Source of the DNA: CAYICL01 sp964361885
GTDB lineage: Bacteria; Patescibacteriota; Microgenomatia; UBA1400; CG1-02-47-37
NCBI GenBank assembly: GCA_964361885.1
Contig: CAYICL010000024.1
Location: forward strand, 1-11,759
Length of the DNA stretch: 11,759 nucleotides
Reading direction: 5' to 3'
Shown here: one piece after another, positions 7,259-11,759 of the stretch
How the letters are laid out: each line of letters opens with the position of its first letter
How positions within the stretch are numbered: position 1 is the stretch's first letter
The notes under the pieces: model-generated
Seen by the model: the letters and a program-made list of their open reading frames with translations, nothing else
Told to the model about the DNA's origin: nothing
Databases searched by the model: none
Translations under genes and position numbers: made by a program

Positions 7259-8268
7259 TGATAAAATATGGTTCAATGTCCACACTGACTGCAAAGATTA
7301 AAGCCATTCTTAGGTCCAACCCTGATCCGCTTGGAGTCAGACGTAGCACGGCCGCAGTGATTGAAAATCCCCGGTTTGTCACGATTAATCTTAATCAGTT
7401 AAAAGATTTTGGCGCCAAGATAGCCTTAAGCATAAAAAATAACCAACTTTTAACCCAAGCTCAGTTTGGCAAACTCCACAACAATCCCCAGAAAATTTTT
7501 CTTTTAGACACAGTTAATTTCTGCTTTTGGGCGCAAAAGAGCAAGCCCAGATGGGCTGTTGCCTACCCGGCGGCTGACACTATCACCCAAGGCTGGCAAG
7601 CCCTGGTAGCCAGTTTTGATCGGGCCATTGCCACCAGTATGCCTATTCTTGACAGTCAGTTTCTGGCCCGTATTTCTCTGAAAGATACGCAACGCCTTTT
7701 CCAAAGCCATAATCAGACTCAAATCCCTCTTTTAAAACAAAGGCAAAGTTTTCTGCAACAAGCCGGTCAAATTCTCAATCAAGACTTCGCCGCTGATTTT
7801 AACAATTTAATTAAACTAGCCAACAGTAGCGCTCCGCAAATTTCCCGACTGATCATCAAACACTTTTCCTGCTTCAACGACACTACCGTTTATCGGCAAA
7901 AACAAGTCAAATTTTTCAAACGAGCCCAAATCTGCGCCTATGACTTATCTCTGCTATCAGAGATAAAAATTACCCACATTGATCAGCTCACCCTTTTTGC
8001 TGATTATCGACTGCCGCAAATGTTGCGTACCTTTGGAGTGCTGGAATACCAGCCAGCCTTAGCTGAAAAAGTTGACCATCTCCAGCTCATTATCCCGGGC
8101 AGCCAAGAAGAATTGGAAATCAGGGCTAGCACTGTTTGGGCCGGAGAACTTCTGGCCTACCAACTTAACCTTGTTCCTGCCCAGATTGACAATGCCATTT
8201 GGTTCCTGGCCAAACAAACCCAGCAGTTAATGAAACCTCATCACCAAACGTTAACCACCAGCTACTAG
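7258..8268 (+). CDS. qng1: Queuosine salvage protein (queuosine 5'-phosphate N-glycosylase, Q_salvage/DUF2419 family)
   Basis: Members of this family cleave the N-glycosidic bond of queuosine 5'-monophosphate and release queuine for reuse in tRNA modification. Family marks, numbered from the 7258 ATG, are DTVNFCFW (84-91), LFADYRLPQMLRTFGVLEY (246-264) with the expected catalytic Asp in DYR, and EIRASTVWAGELL (287-299). The length of 336 residues is normal. Three starts are possible: a GTG at 7231 inside wecG, the ATG at 7258 overlapping the wecG TGA, and the ATG at 7276. The last fits the usual family N-terminus and would give a near-leaderless message from TGATAAAAT at 7259-7267. The coding strand is C-rich, unlike the G-rich genes to its left, which suggests a different history. 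It ends convergently with the next gene, both stops sharing CTAG. The family assignment is strong; activity is inferred. Confidence 0.87.
   Translation: MIKYGSMSTLTAKIKAILRSNPDPLGVRRSTAAVIENPRFVTINLNQLKDFGAKIALSIKNNQLLTQAQFGKLHNNPQKIFLLDTVNFCFWAQKSKPRWAVAYPAADTITQGWQALVASFDRAIATSMPILDSQFLARISLKDTQRLFQSHNQTQIPLLKQRQSFLQQAGQILNQDFAADFNNLIKLANSSAPQISRLIIKHFSCFNDTTVYRQKQVKFFKRAQICAYDLSLLSEIKITHIDQLTLFADYRLPQMLRTFGVLEYQPALAEKVDHLQLIIPGSQEELEIRASTVWAGELLAYQLNLVPAQIDNAIWFLAKQTQQLMKPHHQTLTTSY
7259..7267 (+). promoter_or_regulatory. Possible extended -10 element for qng1
   Basis: TGATAAAAT fits TGn-TAAAAT and parallels the element before wecG. It would place the transcript start near 7274, at the alternative ATG 7276. 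No convincing -35 is seen, and translational coupling to wecG through TGATG is an equally good explanation for expression. Confidence 0.25.
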
Positions 8269-8822
8269 GTTTTAGCCTTCATCTCTTTTTTAATCAGTTT
8301 CCGGATATATTCGGATCGGGAAGTTTCCTTGCCGGCCACGATCTTGTCTAAAAAATCTTCGATGTCCGGCGGGATAAAGAAGGTAAATCTGCGGCTGGTA
8401 ATCTTGTCAGCCTCTTCCAAGCACCAAGCCAATACGTCGGAAAGGTTATTGTCCGCATATTCTGACTTAACCAGCCGGCTTGAGTAAATCTGATCAATTA
8501 AAACCGGGTCTTTGCCTCGCTCAAACAATAAAACAACGGGTTTGCCCCGGCTAAGAATCAGGCCCAACTCAAAGCCGATATGAATTGTTGAAGGATAAGA
8601 GCCTTCAATAATCACTAAATCACACTCGCTGATATAGGCGGACCACTCCTGATGCCAGGCGGCAATCTCGCGGCTGGAAGTCTGTGCCGCCACCGGTAAG
8701 TGCTCGGATAAAACTTTTTCAAAGACCTCATGCCCAGCCCTATGCAAAAACTCAACAATCTGCTGATAAGTCTTTATTTTTTCTTGTTTATACTCTGGTG
8801 CAGCGGCAAAGTAAATTTTCAC
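8265..8822 (-). CDS. Nucleoside 2-deoxyribosyltransferase/DNPH1(Rcl)-like protein fused to a C-terminal ribbon-helix-helix domain
   Basis: The N-terminal ~125 residues match the nucleoside deoxyribosyltransferase fold: KIYFAAAP (2-9) is the first strand with the conserved Tyr4, and ECDLVIIEGSYPSTIHIGFELGLIL covers the second half. Ser78 and Glu85 (FELG) correspond to the phosphate-binding Ser and nucleophilic Glu of Rcl-type 5'-monophosphate deoxynucleoside N-hydrolases. The first-loop GSIRGG of Rcl is replaced by AAAPEY, and the usual Asp is not evident (Glu59 lies near it), so activity is uncertain. Residues ~144-181 (RRFTFFIPPDIEDFLDK...TSRSEYIRKLIKKE) form a CopG-like ribbon-helix-helix, a dimeric DNA-binding module. 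The GTG start overlaps the TGA of the upstream methyltransferase by four bases, so translation is probably coupled. Inference: a nucleotide-sensing or nucleotide-cleaving regulator. Alternatively the RHH part may only dimerise the enzyme. Confidence 0.78.
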   Translation of the reverse strand: MKIYFAAAPEYKQEKIKTYQQIVEFLHRAGHEVFEKVLSEHLPVAAQTSSREIAAWHQEWSAYISECDLVIIEGSYPSTIHIGFELGLILSRGKPVVLLFERGKDPVLIDQIYSSRLVKSEYADNNLSDVLAWCLEEADKITSRRFTFFIPPDIEDFLDKIVAGKETSRSEYIRKLIKKEMKAKT

Positions 8823-9493
8823 AGTTTTTTAGCGATTAAACTGAACCAACCGGGCAGAGAAGCATCAGTATGAGGACTGGTTTTAGACCAGAGCACGGTA
8901 AACCCGGCCGACTTAACCAGGTTCATTATTTCCGGTTTTTTATATAAAGTAATATAGAGTTTTCCTCCCAGATCTTCCATCACCATCACCTGATGTTTGC
9001 TTTTCCCCAGCTGTAAGGACAAATACAGCACCCCTTTCGGCCTTAAGAAAATGCTAAAATCCCTCAACAACTCTTTCATCTCTTTTTTTGGAGTATGCAT
9101 TAAGGCGTCGGCATAGACAACGTCAAAGCTTTCGGGCATAAACGGCAAAGACTTCAAATTAAGGCGGACAAATAATCCCCGGGGTACACGCTTAATCGCT
9201 TCAGTTAACAGCCCGTAAGAAAATCCCACTCCCAAGCAAACAAAACCTTTTTGGTCCAACAAAGCATAGTCTCGACCGCTTTGGCAACTTACCAATAGCA
9301 CGCTGCCGTTCTTCTTAGCATACTTTACCACCGGAGCAATGTTGTACTTGGTAATTTCTCTGACCGTGAGCGGATTCCATTCCCATTTTTCGGCGAATTC
9401 CTTGGCAAAACGGTTATATGTTTGAGTGGCGACATAAACTTGAGTTTCGGATAGATCTTCGTCCGGAAGCAGTTGATAAGCGAGTTTATTCAT
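8819..9493 (-). CDS. Class I SAM-dependent methyltransferase
   Basis: A Methyltransf_11-type Rossmann methyltransferase of 224 residues. Motif I is GSVLLVSCQSGRDYALL (63-79), the region near motif II is LGVGFSYGLLTEA (87-99), motif IV is SFDVVYADALMH (122-133), and LRPKGVLYLSLQLG (150-163) is the post-motif strand, followed by a C-terminal FTVLW strand. Motif I has VSCQSG where most members have DxGCGxG, so the first acidic residue and one glycine are missing; the SAM site may be altered. The substrate cannot be inferred. It is the first gene of a two-gene operon with the deoxyribosyltransferase/RHH protein. A strong promoter ends 11 bases before the ATG, so the message should be leaderless or have a leader of 3-6 bases. 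There is no Shine-Dalgarno site. Confidence 0.85.
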   Translation of the reverse strand: MNKLAYQLLPDEDLSETQVYVATQTYNRFAKEFAEKWEWNPLTVREITKYNIAPVVKYAKKNGSVLLVSCQSGRDYALLDQKGFVCLGVGFSYGLLTEAIKRVPRGLFVRLNLKSLPFMPESFDVVYADALMHTPKKEMKELLRDFSIFLRPKGVLYLSLQLGKSKHQVMVMEDLGGKLYITLYKKPEIMNLVKSAGFTVLWSKTSPHTDASLPGWFSLIAKKL

Positions 9494-9504
9494 AAAGCTC
9501 GTTA

Positions 9505-9532
9505 ATTATAGCAAGGCAACTCAAATTGACAA
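9505..9532 (-). promoter_or_regulatory. Sigma70-type promoter of the methyltransferase operon
   Basis: On the minus strand TTGTCA (9532-9527) is followed after 16 bases by a perfect TATAAT (9510-9505). The ATG at 9493 is only 11 bases beyond the -10 box, predicting an almost leaderless mRNA. Confidence 0.7.
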
Positions 9533-9745
9533 ACCGAGAAACAAACAGGCTTGATGCCACCATTTGACCAACCACAATTCTCGCTCTTTCCCACTACAAC
9601 CCCATCGCAAAAATTGTTCAGTTATCTCCCAGTGCCATTGCCGTATCCGTAGAGGCACGACCATATGCATCATTCATCCTAAACTTTCCTGTCCCTCTTC
9701 CGCAATTCATACCCGGTATGAATCAAAGCTACACTATTTCCCTGA
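9533..9745. other. Intergenic stretch with possible gene remnant
   Basis: With its flanks this belongs to a 402-bp region (9494-9895) lacking an intact gene. From 9568 a plus frame without a start codon stays open to the TGA at 9808-9810 and reads plausibly as protein up to ~9750 (for example VQLSPSAIAVSVEARPYAS), then runs out of frame into the wecG fragment. A minus frame is also open. I do not recognise a family; it may be a decayed gene or chance. Confidence 0.25.
9705..9723. promoter_or_regulatory. 19-bp palindrome (9-bp arms, 1-base centre)
   Basis: ATTCATACC and GGTATGAAT are perfect inverted repeats around one C. The site lies 23 bases left of the wecG fragment. It has the form of an operator, such as an RHH or other dimer would bind, or of a recombination core. 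It lies too far from both promoters (about 170 bases left, 130 right) for a simple repressor site. Confidence 0.35.
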
Positions 9746-9825
9746 CTGTATGTCAAAGTGGCGATGGGCGTGGGCGGGGCAGTGGCAGCTGGTTAGGTTT
9801 TTGTGGCTGATGATGAAAAAGAAGC
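9746..9825 (+). pseudogene. Duplicated, internally deleted 3' fragment of wecG
   Basis: Bases 9746-9780 match 7067-7101 with one mismatch, and 9781-9825 match 7209-7253 with one mismatch. Bases 7102-7208 (107 bp, not a multiple of three) are missing between them, with GGC at both edges of the deletion, so the fragment cannot encode the WecG C-terminus in one frame. The match ends near the wecG stop region, and the fragment's own reading frame continues to a TAA at 9840. To the left, similarity fades quickly beyond 9738. Confidence 0.85.
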
Positions 9826-9852
9826 TTATTCAGTACGATTAATTAAGTTAGT

Positions 9853-9880
9853 TTGACAATTTATATAATTGCCCTATAAT
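9853..9880 (+). promoter_or_regulatory. Consensus sigma70-type promoter
   Basis: Perfect TTGACA (9853-9858), a 16-base spacer and perfect TATAAT (9875-9880). The ATG at 9896 is 15 bases after the -10 box, so the leader would be only about 8-10 bases, without a Shine-Dalgarno site. This is the best promoter in the window. Confidence 0.8.
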
Positions 9881-9895
9881 ATATAATATCTATTT

Positions 9896-11071
9896 ATGAA
9901 CGAAAGACCTGTCCATTTGGAGACGCAATCAGAGGAAATTATCCCCTTTCGTTTAAGAGACGGCATCGGCAACTCACGGGTAAAAGAAGCACTGGAGCTA
10001 TTTAATAGGGATACCAGTGATCCTCGCTCCAGCGCTGCGCTTATTTCTCTGTTTGCCCCAATTGAGGCGAACACTGACCAAGAAAGCCTACTGGTAACTA
10101 ATTACTTCTTACTGGATGCCCTGGCTAACCAGCCACAAGAAAGGAAAGTAAACGGAGAGCACCGCGACCTTTCTCCGGAAGTAAGGCAGAAAGTAAAAAA
10201 CGCTCTTTCTAAATATGAAACCTATCTAGCCAAAACCCTTGACCCAGACAACCCTCAAACCATCAAAGCCCTCAAAACCGTCGCAGCTATCGGCAAAGTT
10301 GCTTCCCTTGTCGTAGCAACACTTGCTCTGGAAGCCTGTGCGGCAAACATTGAGGCCACACCGACAATTAGAGCTGAAACAGGGACACCCACGCCGCCCA
10401 CTGCTTATAGTACAGAATTCGCAGTTAATTTGACGCCAACGGCAGAAGCAACGCCTATGATTTTAACTGAGAAAACAGTCATGGATCAAGCAGGAGAAAA
10501 TTTTTTATCAGCACTTAGTTTCATGGACGAATCGGCGAATCCAGCCATAGCCGGCCTTTGGTTGAGAACTTTTAGCCTTCAAGAAAGTGGGCTTGGAACT
10601 GTGTCTACAAGCAAACCGGAGTTTGATGTTGAAGGGAATCTCATCCAGAGAACTTCGGCCCCGATGATATGCGGATTTGAAAGCAACGGAAATTTCAGAA
10701 TAATAATAAACTCTACCTTATATTTTAACAAAGACCCATTACCAATTGAGTTAACCGCCGTACATCTTGCTGAATGCCTGAATTTTAATGACGAAATTCA
10801 GAACAAATTTATCGAATTTAGTAAAGATAACCCCAACATAGATCTAACAACAGTTTTAGCAGAAAATCCCGATTGGTATAGTGAGGCTGTAGCCAAAGCG
10901 TGGTATTCCTCAACAAAGGACATCCTTATTCCAAATAGGGACAAGATACAAAAGGGCAACAATATTTACAATCTACTTATCAATATGTACGACAGTGTTG
11001 AAGGGAACGAAGAACAATGGGTAAAGTTATTCAACTCTCCAGCTTTTCAAGGACAAACTTTGCAATCTTAA
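9896..11071 (+). CDS. Single-pass membrane protein with Thr/Pro linker and unknown extracytoplasmic domain
   Basis: I do not recognise a family. Residues 1-125 are soluble and mostly helical, without a signal peptide. A hydrophobic segment (TVAAIGKVASLVVATLALEACAAN, ~128-151) carries Cys148 in LEAC, which only loosely resembles a lipobox because of Glu at -2. A Thr/Pro-rich linker follows (about 153-188: EATPT, GTPTPPT, TPTAEATP), then an extracytoplasmic domain of ~200 residues. Within it, FRIIINSTLYFN (267-278) followed by the helix IELTAVHLAECLNF (284-297) recalls the strand-helix of zincin metallopeptidases, but the HExxH positions read AECLN, so zinc binding is not expected. Topology is probably N-in, C-out. 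The start at 9896 is supported by the promoter close upstream. The promoter and leader style is shared with the next two genes, suggesting common control. Confidence 0.75.
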   Translation: MNERPVHLETQSEEIIPFRLRDGIGNSRVKEALELFNRDTSDPRSSAALISLFAPIEANTDQESLLVTNYFLLDALANQPQERKVNGEHRDLSPEVRQKVKNALSKYETYLAKTLDPDNPQTIKALKTVAAIGKVASLVVATLALEACAANIEATPTIRAETGTPTPPTAYSTEFAVNLTPTAEATPMILTEKTVMDQAGENFLSALSFMDESANPAIAGLWLRTFSLQESGLGTVSTSKPEFDVEGNLIQRTSAPMICGFESNGNFRIIINSTLYFNKDPLPIELTAVHLAECLNFNDEIQNKFIEFSKDNPNIDLTTVLAENPDWYSEAVAKAWYSSTKDILIPNRDKIQKGNNIYNLLINMYDSVEGNEEQWVKLFNSPAFQGQTLQS

Positions 11072-11138
11072 GCTTCAGGCAAAGCGAACTTAACTAAGAG
11101 TGGGAACTAAATTCAATATTTTTATTTGTTTATATAAC

Positions 11139-11166
11139 TTGCAAAATAATCTAAAAGTCCTATAAT
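11139..11166 (+). promoter_or_regulatory. Promoter with TTGCAA -35 and perfect -10
   Basis: TTGCAA (11139-11144), 16 bases, TATAAT (11161-11166). The ATG at 11185 lies 18 bases downstream, giving a leader of roughly 11-13 bases with no Shine-Dalgarno site. ACTTGCAAAAT and CCTATAATA are shared with the promoter at 11710. Confidence 0.7.
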
Positions 11167-11184
11167 AAGTAAGTCTAACATATT

Positions 11185-11667
11185 ATGAGTAAAGAAATAA
11201 GCAGAAGAGATTTTTTTAAAATTGGTAGTAGGTTAATAGTCGGTTTTTTAGGAGCTCTTTATTTGACGGGTGATACCAGTAACACCATTTCAGGTAAGCT
11301 TTTAGAAGCTTTTAGCAAGTTACCTGATAAAAAAGGATTTGAAGTGTTACCTGTGAAGGAAGGTTTTTCGGTTATTCTTGAAGAGATGGTCCCTCCGGCA
11401 CTTCCAAAATGGTCAACACCGGAAGTGGCTGATCAATTGATGGATCAAGTAGAAAAAAATTTAACATTTGAACCGGTTATGGCACCTTGGCGAGCGATTT
11501 ATGACTCTACCATGGGAGATTATATGGGGTTAATGGTTGTTGTTCCCGATGTGACATTGGGTCATACTACGATCTTTTTTACTACCAAAGAGGAGTGGAA
11601 AAGGGTAACAATTGAAGGTGTTTATAAAAAAGACTGGGAATCTTTGGCTTCCAGCCAAGTGAAATAA
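11185..11667 (+). CDS. Small exported or membrane-anchored protein with twin-arginine-like signal, unknown function
   Basis: A 160-residue protein of no family I recognise. The N-terminus ISRRDFFKIGSR (5-16) fits the twin-arginine consensus (S/T-R-R-x-F-x-K), and is followed by the hydrophobic stretch LIVGFLGALYLTG (17-29). This predicts export in folded form by the Tat pathway, or an N-in anchor if uncleaved: no clear A-x-A cleavage site is seen. The rest (residues ~30-160) is a mixed alpha/beta soluble domain with a central helix (TPEVADQLMDQVEKNL) and strands such as YMGLMVVVPDV and HTTIFFTTKEEW. There are no cysteines for metal or cofactor binding in the mature part, which is unusual for a classical Tat substrate. 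It is transcribed from its own near-leaderless promoter, 113 bases after the previous gene, and is followed by a third unit with a matching promoter. Confidence 0.7.
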   Translation: MSKEISRRDFFKIGSRLIVGFLGALYLTGDTSNTISGKLLEAFSKLPDKKGFEVLPVKEGFSVILEEMVPPALPKWSTPEVADQLMDQVEKNLTFEPVMAPWRAIYDSTMGDYMGLMVVVPDVTLGHTTIFFTTKEEWKRVTIEGVYKKDWESLASSQVK

Positions 11668-11709
11668 GCTTGGAAAATTTTTTGAAAGACCTTTAGCATT
11701 AAGCAAGAC

Positions 11710-11737
11710 TTGCAAAATTTGCCCAAAACCCTATAAT
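11710..11737 (+). promoter_or_regulatory. Promoter with TTGCAA -35 and perfect -10, for the gene at the right edge
   Basis: TTGCAA (11710-11715), 16 bases, TATAAT (11732-11737). The ATG at 11744 is six bases after the -10 box, so transcription would start at or next to the A of the start codon, a truly leaderless arrangement. Confidence 0.65.
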
Positions 11738-11743
11738 AGATAG

Positions 11744-11759
11744 ATGTCTGATATGTTGA
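11744..11759 (+). CDS. Start of a gene running off the right edge
   Basis: Only M-S-D-M-L is visible. The call rests on the promoter immediately upstream and on the matching layout at the previous gene. A second in-frame ATG at 11753 is an alternative start. Nothing can be said about function. Confidence 0.45.

Noticed and set aside
7945..7966. Perfect 9-bp hairpin (TTATCTCTG/CAGAGATAA) followed by AAAA inside qng1
   Set aside because: It lies in the middle of a well-conserved coding region (YDLSLLSEIKI) and has no T-run on either strand in the right place for a terminator; chance is the simpler explanation.
9564..9842. Plus-strand ATG-started frame covering the wecG fragment
   Set aside because: Only its last part is WecG-like (WQLVRFLWLM); the first part is low-quality sequence and the join arises from the deletion, so it is not called as a gene.
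11644..11658. Hairpin TTGGCT-TCC-AGCCAA at the end of the Tat-signal gene
   Set aside because: The stem is only 6 bp, lies within the coding sequence, and the nearest T-run is about 15 bases away, so it is not a convincing terminator.

Overview
The window most resembles a genome fragment from a Candidate Phyla Radiation (Patescibacteria) bacterium, probably of the Microgenomates type. This rests on gene content, not on a marker gene. The signs are a giant surface protein with two small DNA-binding domains ahead of one membrane helix, a stand-alone mreB, a protein with a Thr/Pro-rich 'TPTP' linker, very short 5' leaders, and TGA used as a normal stop. Base composition is moderately AT-rich.

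Layout. Bases 1-2398 (minus) hold the first ~799 codons of a surface/tail-fibre-like protein that runs off the left edge. A 250-bp AT-rich divergent spacer separates it from a plus-strand run: mreB (2648-3661), a GT4 glycosyltransferase (3726-4871), an NAD(P)-dependent aldehyde dehydrogenase (4879-6300) and, after a 295-bp spacer, a WecG/TagA-family glycosyltransferase (6596-7258). This run looks like cell-envelope work: shape, surface glycan synthesis and surface display.

From about 7259 the character changes. The plus strand switches from G-rich to C-rich, and a compact cassette follows: a queuosine-salvage glycosidase (qng1, plus), convergent with a two-gene minus-strand operon made of a SAM methyltransferase and a nucleoside deoxyribosyltransferase-like protein fused to a ribbon-helix-helix DNA-binding domain. 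Just beyond it, at 9746-9825, lies a broken second copy of the 3' end of wecG with an internal 107-bp deletion. The cassette is therefore bracketed by direct repeats of wecG sequence, which suggests insertion or rearrangement. This is the most unusual part of the window.

From 9853 to the right edge are three successive plus-strand transcription units. Each has a strong sigma70-type promoter with a 16-bp spacer, and each start codon lies only 6-18 bases after the -10 box, so the mRNAs should be leaderless or nearly so. They encode a membrane-anchored protein with a Thr/Pro linker, a small protein with a twin-arginine-like signal, and the first codons of a third gene. The methyltransferase promoter has the same architecture on the minus strand.
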